36,341 bases of DNA from Pseudomonadota bacterium (GCA_017881185.1 JADGRE010000032.1:1-36341), one strand, 5' to 3'; positions 15,672 through 24,128 are shown, numbered from the stretch's first letter. The notes: generated by a model not told the origin, from the letters alone. Made by a program: numbers and translations.

Positions 15672-16969
15672 ACGCGACCGCACGCGCATGCGGGTTGCGC
15701 GGCGTCGCGTGGCGATGGCTGCTCGCAGCAGCGTGTGTGCTCGGCGCAGTATCCAGCGGGGTATCCAGCGTGGCGGCGGAGCCAGCCGAACCGAGCTGCA
15801 GCGCGTGTCACCGGCAGCAACGCGACCCTCGCTTACGCGAACCCACGGAAGATCTGCCCGCCAGCGTGCATGGTCGCGCGGGCGTCAGCTGCCATGACTG
15901 CCACGGCGGCCGTCCCGACGAGCCGACTGCGCGTGCCCACGACGTCAACGCTGGCTTTCGTGCCCGCGCCGCGGCCGGCGACCCGCAGGCCGTGTGCGGC
16001 AATTGTCACTCCGACGCCAAGCGCATGGCCGAGCACGACGCGTCCGTGCCGACCGATCAGCTGAAGCTCTATGAAGGTAGCGTTCACGGCAAGGCGTTCG
16101 CCGCCGGCAATGCACGTGCCGCCACCTGTGCCACGTGTCACGGTGCGCACGACGTGAAGAAGGTGAGCGACCCGGCTTCTCGAGTGAGTCCGGGGAACGT
16201 TGCCGCGACCTGCGGCCACTGCCACTCGGATGCCACGCTGATGGACTCGGTCAAGATGCCGCACGACGAGGAGCGTCAATGGCGGCACAGCTCGCACGGC
16301 CAACGCTATGCGCTGTGGCTCCAGAGCCACGCCGGTGTGCCGGCTTCGCCGGATGAGCGTCATCCGCCGACTTGCAACGACTGCCACAAAGACCACGGCA
16401 TCGGACCGCGCGACACCGCGATTCGCGGTTGCCAGGGCTGTCACAAGCCACAGTGGGAATCGTTCTCGTCCGGACCGCATCAGAAGGCGTTCAAGCGCAT
16501 GGGCTTTTTGCCGTGCGTGGATTGCCACGGCAGCCACGAGATCATGCCGGTGGATGCCACGCTGATTGGAATCGACAACCAAGCCGCCTGTCGACGTTGC
16601 CACGCCGAAGGCCAGAAGATGTGGGGCAAGATCCGCAAGCTCGGCGTGCTGGTGCGCGACGCGGAAGCCGCAGCAGGGCGCGCACGCCAGGCGCTGTCGA
16701 GTGCCCCCGTGGGCATGCTCGCCGCGAGGCTTGGACCTGTCGATGAGGCGCAGCGCGCGTTGCGTGTCACCGTTCACACGCTCGACGTCGACAAGATTGC
16801 GGCGGCGGCGCACGAGCTCAGCAAGCGCGCGGCGGCGGTGGGCCAGGCGCCGGCGGTGGTCACTGTCACGCTGGTGTCGGGGCGCAGCTGGCTGCCGCTC
16901 GGCCTCGTGTTGCTCGGCGTCTTCGCGGTGCTCTTCGGCGTGTCGCGACGCGGCGGAGGCAAGCCATGA
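15668..16969 (+). CDS. Nine-heme c-type cytochrome with C-terminal membrane anchor
   Basis: A 433-residue protein with nine CxxCH motifs in residues ~40-310. It has an N-terminal signal peptide, a heme-free helical region (about residues 320-400) and a hydrophobic helix at the C-terminus (WLPLGLVLLGVFAVLFGV) followed by basic residues. The heme domain should therefore face the periplasm with the tail in the inner membrane. Repeated YEGSVHG, SSHGQ and SSGPH segments before heme motifs supply extra histidines as likely distal ligands. This plan resembles cytochromes of Cbc-type quinol oxidation complexes in Geobacter, a comparison from memory, not a demonstrated homology. It is linked by 4-bp ATGA overlaps to both neighbours, so stoichiometric production with the 33-heme protein is likely. 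Confidence 0.87.
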   Translation: MNATARACGLRGVAWRWLLAAACVLGAVSSGVSSVAAEPAEPSCSACHRQQRDPRLREPTEDLPASVHGRAGVSCHDCHGGRPDEPTARAHDVNAGFRARAAAGDPQAVCGNCHSDAKRMAEHDASVPTDQLKLYEGSVHGKAFAAGNARAATCATCHGAHDVKKVSDPASRVSPGNVAATCGHCHSDATLMDSVKMPHDEERQWRHSSHGQRYALWLQSHAGVPASPDERHPPTCNDCHKDHGIGPRDTAIRGCQGCHKPQWESFSSGPHQKAFKRMGFLPCVDCHGSHEIMPVDATLIGIDNQAACRRCHAEGQKMWGKIRKLGVLVRDAEAAAGRARQALSSAPVGMLAARLGPVDEAQRALRVTVHTLDVDKIAAAAHELSKRAAAVGQAPAVVTVTLVSGRSWLPLGLVLLGVFAVLFGVSRRGGGKP

Positions 16970-19164
16970 CCACCGTGTTGCGCTGGCTGTGGGTGCTGGT
17001 CGGGCTCGGGGCGATCGCGGCCGGTGGCTTGCTCATCGCCGAGCCGCGGGCACAACGCTATGTTGCAAGCAGAGGCTACTGCGAGCGCTGCCACGGCGAG
17101 GCCGTCAAGCACTTGGGTGGGCACCAGCAGACGGCCTGTCAGTCGTGCCACACGATGCCCCAAGGGCAGCTGGCGGCGCAGCTGTGGGCGGTGTCCGGCG
17201 GCGGTGACGCGGCCATGCCCAAGCACGGCAAGCTCGACGAGTCGTCGTGCAAGGCCTGCCATGCCACCGACCCGGCTCGCTGGAACGCGCTTGCGCGCAG
17301 CGCGGGCCACGCCTCGCATGCGCTCGACCCACAGCTCGTCAAGTGCGTCACCTGCCACGGCCCGTCACTTCACGACAAGCCTGCCGCGAGCGAGCGCTGC
17401 GAGTCATGCCACCAGAAGACCATCACCAAGCACGACGCCACCGCGCAGCTCGACTGCCTGCGCTGTCACGTGTTCGGTTCGGGCAAGGCCAGCACCGCAG
17501 CGCGGCAAGCGCGCGCGACTGCGCCCACCTGGGGCAGCGAGATCACCGGAGCCAACGTGCACGGCGCTGCCGACTGCCGGCTCTGCCACAACCCGCACCG
17601 TGAGCCCGGTCAAGCCGATCGGGCGCAGAACATCGATTGCACCACCTGTCACCGCGGCGACTTGGCGCGCTCGGTGACGCACGCTCCCGACAACCACAAG
17701 ATCTGCACCACCTGCCACCGGCCGCACGGCCTGCGGGCGGAGCTCGCCACGGCATGCGCAGTGTGTCACCAGAAGCCACGCGTGCGCGGCGACGAACGCG
17801 ACCCGGGCGTGCCGGACGCGATGCGCGCCCTTACCACCATTGCGCCGTTGCTCGCTGCGCGAACGGGCCCGCCCACGCCGCCACCGAACATCACGCACGA
17901 GGGCAAGTGCGCCAACTGCCATGAACCGCACTCGTGGCAGCCCAACAAGGAGATCTGCCGTACCTGCCACGAGAAGCAGGCGCACACGGTGGAAGCCTTG
18001 CCGGCCGACACGCATCGCTGCCTGGGTTGTCACGAGCCGCATTCGCCGAAGCCGGGCAAGGAGACCTGCACGCAGTGCCACGGTGACAAGGTCAAGAGCA
18101 TCACAGCGGCACCCGAGCGCCATCACGACTGTCTGTCGTGCCACAAGGCGCACGAGGGCAAGCCGCACGCCCAGATCGCCTGCGGAGAGACTTGCCACAA
18201 GCCGCAGGAGCAGCGTCTGCACGACGGGCAGGAGAAACACCGCAACTGCGTCAACTGCCACACTCCGCACGCAGCGCCGAAGCCGAGCGCGCCGCTGGCC
18301 TGTCAGAAGTGCCACGAGGACAAAGCCAAGAGCTTCCAGGGCAGCAAGCACGAGACCTGCATCAACTGCCATACGAACCACGAGTTCAATGGCCCCGCTG
18401 CGCTCGCGCGCTGTAGCAGTTGTCACAAAGCGCCGTTCGCTCCGGGCGCCTCACACAAAGACACCTGCACCAAGTGCCACACGCCGCACGCCCCAGGCCG
18501 CGGTCCGGCTGCGAACTGCACCAACTGTCATAAAGAGATCCGGCCGCAGGTCAAGACGCACCAAGACTGCAAGACCTGTCACAAGCCGCACTTGCCGAAG
18601 GCCACGGCCAGTCTGCAGTGCGTCAGCTGCCACACGCAGAAGCTCGAGGTCGCCAAGACCTGGCCGGTCAACAGTCCGCACTCACCGGGACACTGCGCGC
18701 AGTGCCACACCAAACACGATGAAAGCAAGAAGGTCCTCTGCCAGAGCTGCCACACGGACAAGCTCAACCCGACCCACATGGGCGTGCACAAAGAGTGCAA
18801 GGGTTGCCACGCGCCGCACTTGGCGGTTCCAGATGACGCGAAGAGTTGGTGGGGCCGCTGCGCCACTTGCCACACCAAGGAAGCTGCCGCAGCGGCGACC
18901 GGCAACCCCAAGCACCAGCTGTGCGCCAACTGCCACAACAACCCGGGCCGCAAGCCCAAGCAGTGCATCGATTGCCACAGCCAGATCCGCCAACAGGGCG
19001 AGCACCAGCAAGCCAAGCACGACCAGTGCACCAACTGCCACGGCACGCACGGCACCTCAGCGCCGGTGCGCAAGGCCTGCGAGTCGTGCCACAAGGATCG
19101 CGTCAATCACTTTCCCGACGCACCGAAGTGCCAGTCGTGCCACCCGTTTGCGACCAAGCAATGA
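16966..19164 (+). CDS. 33-heme c-type cytochrome with N-terminal membrane anchor
   Basis: A 732-residue protein with 32 CxxCH motifs and one CxxxCH (CGETCH, 18181-18198), about one heme per 21 residues from residue 39 to the C-terminus. A hydrophobic helix at residues ~7-27 lacks a clear cleavage site and probably anchors it in the inner membrane with the hemes in the periplasm. From about residue 300 it is built of a recurring unit, CxxCH-xPH followed after 9-15 residues by a second CxxCH, typical of paired-CxxCH domains. The sequence between motifs is lysine-, histidine- and proline-rich and nearly free of hydrophobic residues, suggesting an extended heme wire. Spare histidines are abundant as distal ligands. 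It starts in a 4-bp overlap with the nine-heme gene and ends the operon. The motif count was made by eye. Confidence 0.92.
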   Translation: MTTVLRWLWVLVGLGAIAAGGLLIAEPRAQRYVASRGYCERCHGEAVKHLGGHQQTACQSCHTMPQGQLAAQLWAVSGGGDAAMPKHGKLDESSCKACHATDPARWNALARSAGHASHALDPQLVKCVTCHGPSLHDKPAASERCESCHQKTITKHDATAQLDCLRCHVFGSGKASTAARQARATAPTWGSEITGANVHGAADCRLCHNPHREPGQADRAQNIDCTTCHRGDLARSVTHAPDNHKICTTCHRPHGLRAELATACAVCHQKPRVRGDERDPGVPDAMRALTTIAPLLAARTGPPTPPPNITHEGKCANCHEPHSWQPNKEICRTCHEKQAHTVEALPADTHRCLGCHEPHSPKPGKETCTQCHGDKVKSITAAPERHHDCLSCHKAHEGKPHAQIACGETCHKPQEQRLHDGQEKHRNCVNCHTPHAAPKPSAPLACQKCHEDKAKSFQGSKHETCINCHTNHEFNGPAALARCSSCHKAPFAPGASHKDTCTKCHTPHAPGRGPAANCTNCHKEIRPQVKTHQDCKTCHKPHLPKATASLQCVSCHTQKLEVAKTWPVNSPHSPGHCAQCHTKHDESKKVLCQSCHTDKLNPTHMGVHKECKGCHAPHLAVPDDAKSWWGRCATCHTKEAAAAATGNPKHQLCANCHNNPGRKPKQCIDCHSQIRQQGEHQQAKHDQCTNCHGTHGTSAPVRKACESCHKDRVNHFPDAPKCQSCHPFATKQ

Positions 19165-19210
19165 GCACGCGGCGCGTGGCGCTCCGTGCCGGCCGAGAAA
19201 GACCTCAGCA

Positions 19211-19444
19211 GTGAATTTCGACCCCGCGCAACGCACCCTGCAGTTCTCGAGCGATGAAGAGCTCGCCGAGTTTCACCAAGAGATGACCGCGCTCCTGCGC
19301 GAGGTCACGGTCTCCGTCAGCGCCTCCACGCAAGACGCCGCGCAGGCCCGCACGCGTGCCCTCGAGGTGCTCAAGGAGTTCAAGGTGATTGCACGGCTGC
19401 TCAACACCCTGCGCAAGCAGCACGCGGTGCCGCATTCGCAGTAG
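19211..19444 (+). CDS. Small hypothetical helical protein
   Basis: A 77-residue reading frame starting at GTG 19211, 46 bp after the 33-heme gene. GAAAGA lies about a dozen bases upstream. The product is soluble, with no signal or cysteine, and is rich in Glu, Ala and Leu (EELAEFHQEMTALLREV, then ARTRALEVLKEFKVIARLLN), which predicts two amphipathic helices, perhaps a helical hairpin or coiled coil. The same frame is open upstream only as a shadow of the cytochrome gene. I do not recognise the family. The residue pattern argues for a real gene, possibly a cytoplasmic accessory of the operon. Confidence 0.55.
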   Translation: MNFDPAQRTLQFSSDEELAEFHQEMTALLREVTVSVSASTQDAAQARTRALEVLKEFKVIARLLNTLRKQHAVPHSQ

Positions 19445-19474
19445 AAACGACGCGAGCCCGGCTGAGCCTCCCGC

Positions 19475-20716
19475 CTACTGCACGGTCGGGCAACCATAGA
19501 GCACGCGCACACTGCTGGCGCCCTTGGTCTCGAGGGTCGTGCAGGTGGTGCCGAGCACGACGATGGTCGGCGGTGACATGGTGCGATCGAGCATCCAGCC
19601 GTTCGCACCGGACTGTTTGACGAGCTTGCCGTCGAGGAACAGGTTCAGCTGATCCGGGTTGGGCGGTACCGTGCCCAGCTGCAGCCGGCAGGTGGTGATC
19701 AGGTTCTTGGTGATCGCGTCGAGCACGGTGCTCAACCCGGCGACGCCGCCCGCTGCGCTCACCGCGAAGTACTTGGTGGTGCCGGTGGGGCTGAGCTCGC
19801 CGCCGGCTTGCGCGAAGCTGTCGAGCGAGGTCTTGTAGATCTCGCTGCCCGGGATGCCCACCACGAAGGTCTGGATGTGCTTGCCGCCGAGCTTGGTGAT
19901 GGCCGCTTCGGTAGCGGTGTCGTCGAGGCAACGACTCTTGGCGATGCTGCCGCCGAACATCGCGTCGCAACAGTTGCCGCCGCCGGTGAGCGTGCAGTCG
20001 CCGTCCAGGTTCGTCGTGCAGCTGGTGGCGGCGCAGCTGAGCTGGGCGTTGCAGTTGGGGCCGCCGTCGGTCGCGAGCAAGACGTACTTGTCGCCCTTGA
20101 GTGCAGCGCCTGCGCCGGTCTCGAAGTAGTCGTAGGCGCGCTGCAGGGCCATGGCAGTCGGCGTGCCGCCACCGGGGGCGCTGGCGTTCAGCAGCGCGAC
20201 GATCTTGCTCACATTGGCTGCGCCGGGCGCAACCGGTACGTTGATGCCCGGTGCAGCGGGCATCTCGCAGCAGTTGGTGCTGCAGGTCGAAGCGATCGGC
20301 TTCTTCGGATCGAACGGGTAGGGGAACAGCTCGAGCCCGAAGGCGACCGAGTCTTGTGCCGCGGTCAGTGCGCCACCGAGCGCCGACTTCAGCGCGGCCC
20401 ACTTGTCGGTGGTGAAGCCGCTGGGCTTGTCGAGCATGCTGCCCGACTCGTCGATCACGAGCAGCACGTTGGCGGTGCGTGGAGCGGCAGCGATGCTCGA
20501 GCCGCCGCAGCCGAGCACGGTGGCGTCGCCGATCAGCAGGCTGCCGTCGGGAAAGTGGGTGACGTTGCCCGCGTCTGTTCCACTGTCCAGCACGGCGCCA
20601 TCGCTCGCCGCAAGTGACGCGTCACCCATGGGTTTAGGCACGTCGTTCGACGAGCAGCTGGCAAGCACACACGCGCAGGCGATGACGGTGCCGCCGAAGA
20701 GAGTCCGAAGCGTCAT
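19475..20716 (-). CDS. von Willebrand factor A domain lipoprotein
   Basis: A 413-residue lipoprotein. The start ATG at 20716 has GAGG about nine bases upstream, and the signal ends in VLASC (Cys21). After an Asp/Ser-rich linker comes a VWA domain whose metal-ion-dependent adhesion site is visible as DESGS (residues 89-93), with GGGTPT and LLATDGG providing the other metal-site loops. A cysteine-rich insert (SCAATSCTTNLDGDC and following) interrupts the domain and may be disulfide-bonded. Such proteins in myxobacteria-like genomes are secreted or surface lipoproteins; the ligand is unknown. It lies only 10 bp after the cysteine-rich lipoprotein gene, so the two form an operon and the proteins may act together at the surface. 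It is convergent with the cytochrome operon. Confidence 0.9.
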   Translation of the reverse strand: MTLRTLFGGTVIACACVLASCSSNDVPKPMGDASLAASDGAVLDSGTDAGNVTHFPDGSLLIGDATVLGCGGSSIAAAPRTANVLLVIDESGSMLDKPSGFTTDKWAALKSALGGALTAAQDSVAFGLELFPYPFDPKKPIASTCSTNCCEMPAAPGINVPVAPGAANVSKIVALLNASAPGGGTPTAMALQRAYDYFETGAGAALKGDKYVLLATDGGPNCNAQLSCAATSCTTNLDGDCTLTGGGNCCDAMFGGSIAKSRCLDDTATEAAITKLGGKHIQTFVVGIPGSEIYKTSLDSFAQAGGELSPTGTTKYFAVSAAGGVAGLSTVLDAITKNLITTCRLQLGTVPPNPDQLNLFLDGKLVKQSGANGWMLDRTMSPPTIVVLGTTCTTLETKGASSVRVLYGCPTVQ

Positions 20717-20726
20717 GGGGCTGTCC

Positions 20727-22328
20727 TCATTGAACGGGGAACACGCAGAGGCCAGCAGTGCACGGGATGCCACTGCAACAGGGCGTTGTCGAGCTGCAGG
20801 CCTGGCCGTACAGCGAGCAGGCCGGCGATCCGCCCGTGCCGCCAGTGCCTGCGGTGGTGCCACCGGTCCCACCGCTGCCGCCAGTGCCTGCGGTGGTGCC
20901 ACTGGTCCCACCGCTGCCGCCCGCGGGCGGTACGCTGCACGTCCCTTGCGTGGAGCCGACCGGCGCGACGCACATCGAGCCCGAGCAGCAATCCGCGTTG
21001 ATGGTGCAAGCGCCGCCGCCGCCGACGCAGCCGGCCATGCCACCGTCCGGCGGCGTGTAGCAGTGCAGTGCACCCTTGCTGTCGGGCACGCACGGCAAGT
21101 TGTTACAGCAATCTGTCGCGGATGCGCAGCTGTCGCCTGCCTTCTGGCACGTGCCGCCGAGGCCGTTGCAACGGGGCACACCGAGCTTGTCCAGCTGACA
21201 TACGCCGGAGTTGCCGACGCCGCCGCAGCAATCGTTGCGCGAAGAGGAGATGCTGCAGGCGTAGTTCTTGTAGTGACACACGTCGCCCTGCGGGTTGCAC
21301 GCCATGGGGTTGCGACAGATGCCGACCGCGGCACCGGTGTCCTTCTGGCACACCACGTGTCCGTCACCGGGCAGGCCCGAGCCCGCCGCGCCACAACAGT
21401 CCGTGCTCTGCCGACACAGATCGCCGTTCACGTGACAGCCGCTCGCGGGCTGGCAGACGTAGACGCCGGTTGCTCCATAGGGTGCGCACAACCGGCTGCA
21501 ACAGCTGCCGCAGGCGCTGCAGACGGTGCCGTCTACCTGCCCGCTGCAGTTGGAGGCTCCCGTTGGCGGTGCTGCGCAGGTGCCCAGCTTGGCTCCGCTC
21601 GCGACCTTGCACGTGGACGAGCAGCAATCGGTGCTGCTGCTGCAGGTGTCGCCGGTCTGCGTGCAGAACGATGATCCGAGCTGGCAATGACCGCCGCTGC
21701 ACAGCTGCGAACAGCACTCGCTATCGCCGCCACAGCTGTTGCCGGCGGTTTTGCAAGTCGTGTTCAGCGGGGTGCAGGTTCCGCCAGCGCTGCAGGTGCC
21801 GCTGCAACAGCGCGCGCCCGAGCTGCACGCCGCGTTGTCGGAGATGCAAGCCGCCGAAGCACACTTGCCGCTCACGCAGCTGAGGTTGCAGCACTCGGTG
21901 GCGGCAGCGCATGAAGCGCCCGCAGCCGAACACTGCGCGAGGTTCGAGGCGCAGGTGAGAGTCTTGCCGTCGCAGACGCCCGAGCAGCAGTCAGTGCTGG
22001 ACTTGCACTTGTCGGCCAGGCGCCCGCAGCTCAGCGTCGGCACCACGCCGGCGTCGTTGAGGCCGCCCACGACGCCCGTGCCACCTGCACCACTTGCGCC
22101 GCTGTTGCCCGAGTTTCCGCCCGCGGCGCCCGCCCCCGCTTTGCCACTGCCGGTTGTGCCGCTGCCACCATGCAGCGCAGCGTCCGAGCGGTCGACGCCG
22201 CCATCGAGACCCGAGCCGGCGCTGGCGTCGCGCTTGAGCACCGTGTGGCTGTCTGCCGAGCAGCCGACAGCTGCAACGGTGGCGGCCATAAACACCAGCG
22301 TGGTCAGTATGCTTGCGACATGTCTCAT
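20727..22328 (-). CDS. Cysteine-rich repeat lipoprotein (knottin/dickkopf-like repeats)
   Basis: A 533-residue lipoprotein (signal ending AAVGC, Cys23). A Gly/Ser/Ala-rich linker to residue ~95 is followed by about ten cysteine-rich units of roughly 35-45 residues with the pattern C-x5-6-C-x4-5-CC-S-x3-C-x4-5-C, for example KCKSSTDCCSGVCDGK and GDTCSSSTDCCSSTC. The spacing, with a central CC pair, resembles small disulfide-knot modules, so each unit is probably an independently folded disulfide domain outside the cytoplasm. A Gly/Thr-rich linker near the C-terminus is encoded by a 39-bp tandem duplication, before a final cysteine unit. The first gene of an operon with the VWA lipoprotein, it diverges from the kelch-like lipoprotein across a 219-bp gap in which I see no clear promoter. 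Function is unknown; adhesion or surface binding is plausible. Confidence 0.88.
   Translation of the reverse strand: MRHVASILTTLVFMAATVAAVGCSADSHTVLKRDASAGSGLDGGVDRSDAALHGGSGTTGSGKAGAGAAGGNSGNSGASGAGGTGVVGGLNDAGVVPTLSCGRLADKCKSSTDCCSGVCDGKTLTCASNLAQCSAAGASCAAATECCNLSCVSGKCASAACISDNAACSSGARCCSGTCSAGGTCTPLNTTCKTAGNSCGGDSECCSQLCSGGHCQLGSSFCTQTGDTCSSSTDCCSSTCKVASGAKLGTCAAPPTGASNCSGQVDGTVCSACGSCCSRLCAPYGATGVYVCQPASGCHVNGDLCRQSTDCCGAAGSGLPGDGHVVCQKDTGAAVGICRNPMACNPQGDVCHYKNYACSISSSRNDCCGGVGNSGVCQLDKLGVPRCNGLGGTCQKAGDSCASATDCCNNLPCVPDSKGALHCYTPPDGGMAGCVGGGGACTINADCCSGSMCVAPVGSTQGTCSVPPAGGSGGTSGTTAGTGGSGGTGGTTAGTGGTGGSPACSLYGQACSSTTPCCSGIPCTAGLCVFPVQ
20838..20915. repeat. 39-bp tandem duplication within the cysteine-rich lipoprotein gene
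   Basis: Two adjacent 39-bp copies (20838-20876 and 20877-20915) differ at one base. They encode, on the minus strand, two 13-residue Gly/Thr/Ser units ending in TTAGT in the linker before the last cysteine module. In-frame linker duplication of this kind usually reflects replication slippage and may vary between strains. Confidence 0.8.
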
Positions 22329-22547
22329 CTTGTGCTCCCCGGCCTACACGGCGCGTGCATGTGCACGGATCCGCGTGACATTCAGTATGGTGGCTCCTGC
22401 GCGCGCGCGGTTGAAAAAAACGTCTCGGCGACGTTCAGGCGATTCGCCTGCAACCTTTTGATGCTCTCAACCCACTATCTACGAACGCGCTGCGCGGCGT
22501 CTTTTCTGCTCGCGCTGTCGTGCCTTCTTCCAAGGGAGCCCAAGACC

Positions 22548-24128
22548 ATGTCGTTTGCGCGAGTTGCTGTGCTGCCGATCCGCTGGTTGTGCGCGCTGTC
22601 GTGCGTTGCGTTGCTCGGCGCTTGCAGTCAAGACGTGACGGGCCCCGCGCCCAAGCTCGCCGACGCCGACAAGCCGCACACACCACCGCCCGTCGATCCG
22701 GGCATCATTTGCAGCGCGCAGCGCCCGAGCGCAGTGAAGCTGCACGGCGATGGCTTCTCGCCGGTTCCCATCGACGTCCCCGGCCACCCGAAGACCGCGC
22801 TGCCCACCGTGAGCTTGCTGCTGTCGCACGCCCTGACAGGCAACAAGCTCACGCAGGTCGACACCATCACCTTCAGCGGTAACCCCGACGCCGATCCGAC
22901 CAACGCCTACCAAGACGGCGGCACGCCGCTCCTGTCGTGGGCGAGTCGGCAAGAGATGTCGATCGTCGTCAACCCGAGCGTGAGCTTGTCCAAAGGAAAG
23001 ACGGGCATGGTGCCGCCCGGCGTGTACGACGTGCAGGTCACCAACGCCAACGGCAGCGCCGTCACGTCGTTGGGCTCGCTCGCCGTCGTCGACAAGCCCG
23101 AGCTCATGGCGACCGCGCCGAGCATCGTGTGTCTCGACGAAGCCGATCAGAGCGTCGCGATCACGGGCAAGACCTTCGTGCAGATCGGCAAGTCGGCACC
23201 AGTGCTGCAGATCGCCGGCGTGTCGACCGATCGCCGGATGACGCTCGGCTCGTGCGAAGACATCGCGCAGAAGGGCCTCACCGCCAAGCAGTGCAAGTCG
23301 GCGACCATCACCTTGCCCAAGGGCTCGGTGGCCGAAGGCTACCCCGAGCTCACCGTGCTCAATCCGAAGACTGCCGACCCGACCGATCCGACCAAGTGGT
23401 TCCTGTACGCGTTCGGCGGTCGCAACGAAACGGGTACCTACCTGGCCAGCTACGAATACGCCACGGTCACGATGGCCGGCGACCGCAGCCAGACAGTGTC
23501 CAGCTGGCAGAAGGTCGACGGGGCCACGGCGATCAACGGCAAGACTCCGACGCAGCTGAGCGCCGCACGCGCGGAGCTGGGCGCGTTCGTGATGACCTCC
23601 GCCAACTCGAGCGTGCCCTCGGGAGACGTGTGGATCTACGTCCACGTGGGACGCAAGTCGAGCGGCTTCGAGAACACGCTCGAAGCGGGCAAGCTCGATC
23701 CGGACGGTCACCTGGGGACGCTCACCAAGCTGTCCGCAGGCAACACGCCCGCCAACTTCGCCGGCTACGGCTACGGTCAGGCCAGCAACACCCTGTTCTC
23801 GTTCGGCGGCAAGGGCGGTGTCCCCACCTCGGGGGGCAACTCCGCCAGCCTCTCCGGCTTCGACGTCGTTGCCGACGTCGTGCACTGGTCCGTCGAAGCT
23901 CTCGCCCGCCACGCCATCGGTCGGGTAGCACAGGATGTCGACGACGGTGCCGTCCTTGTCGACGAGCACGTCGGCGCGGCCGTTGTCGCCGCAGGTGGCC
24001 TGCGTGTGGTCTCCCGGCACCAACTTCAGCTGCGCGCCTGGAATCGCCGCCGCCAGCGGCTGCGGGCGCACGGCGAGCGGGTCGGCTGCACCCGCGAGCA
24101 CCAGCGTGCGCGCGCCGATCGTTCCTAG
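22548..24128 (+). CDS. IPT/kelch-like lipoprotein, C-terminus apparently replaced by antisense sequence
   Basis: The start ATG at 22548 follows GGGAG by ten bases and begins a lipoprotein signal ending in ALLGAC. The first ~440 residues look real: IPT/TIG-like Ig segments (PPGVYDVQVTNANGSAV, then SIVCLDEADQSVAITGKTF) and kelch-like beta-propeller segments (WFLYAFGGRNETGTYLASYE, TLFSFGGKGGVPTSGG). Past about base 23860 the translation changes to arginine/valine-rich sequence (FDVVADVVHWSVEALARH and on) that is the antisense of coding sequence on the other strand. The frame happens to stay open to 24128. The gene has therefore probably lost its true 3' end, and the propeller would be incomplete. 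Alternatives are a chimeric assembly or a recent rearrangement. It diverges from the cysteine-rich lipoprotein operon. Confidence 0.65.
   Translation: MSFARVAVLPIRWLCALSCVALLGACSQDVTGPAPKLADADKPHTPPPVDPGIICSAQRPSAVKLHGDGFSPVPIDVPGHPKTALPTVSLLLSHALTGNKLTQVDTITFSGNPDADPTNAYQDGGTPLLSWASRQEMSIVVNPSVSLSKGKTGMVPPGVYDVQVTNANGSAVTSLGSLAVVDKPELMATAPSIVCLDEADQSVAITGKTFVQIGKSAPVLQIAGVSTDRRMTLGSCEDIAQKGLTAKQCKSATITLPKGSVAEGYPELTVLNPKTADPTDPTKWFLYAFGGRNETGTYLASYEYATVTMAGDRSQTVSSWQKVDGATAINGKTPTQLSAARAELGAFVMTSANSSVPSGDVWIYVHVGRKSSGFENTLEAGKLDPDGHLGTLTKLSAGNTPANFAGYGYGQASNTLFSFGGKGGVPTSGGNSASLSGFDVVADVVHWSVEALARHAIGRVAQDVDDGAVLVDEHVGAAVVAAGGLRVVSRHQLQLRAWNRRRQRLRAHGERVGCTREHQRARADRS
23860..24003 (-). pseudogene. 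Orphan fragment of a secreted-protein gene
   Basis: On the minus strand about 45 residues read like a genuine protein: CGDNGRADVLVDKDGTVVDI, followed by LCYPTDGVAGESFDGPV. The style recalls repeat regions of secreted proteins in myxobacteria-like genomes. It joins the alpha/beta hydrolase frame without a stop at its left end (in gene sense, upstream) and passes into the antisense of the kelch-like lipoprotein at the other. It has no start or stop of its own, so I read it as a remnant trapped between two junctions. The alternative is that it is simply the divergent C-terminus of the hydrolase. Confidence 0.35.

Noticed and set aside
17840-19210. Upstream extension of the small 77-residue gene's frame through the 33-heme gene
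   Set aside because: The extension is a Ser/Thr/Arg-rich shadow of the cytochrome; only the part after GTG 19211 has protein-like composition.
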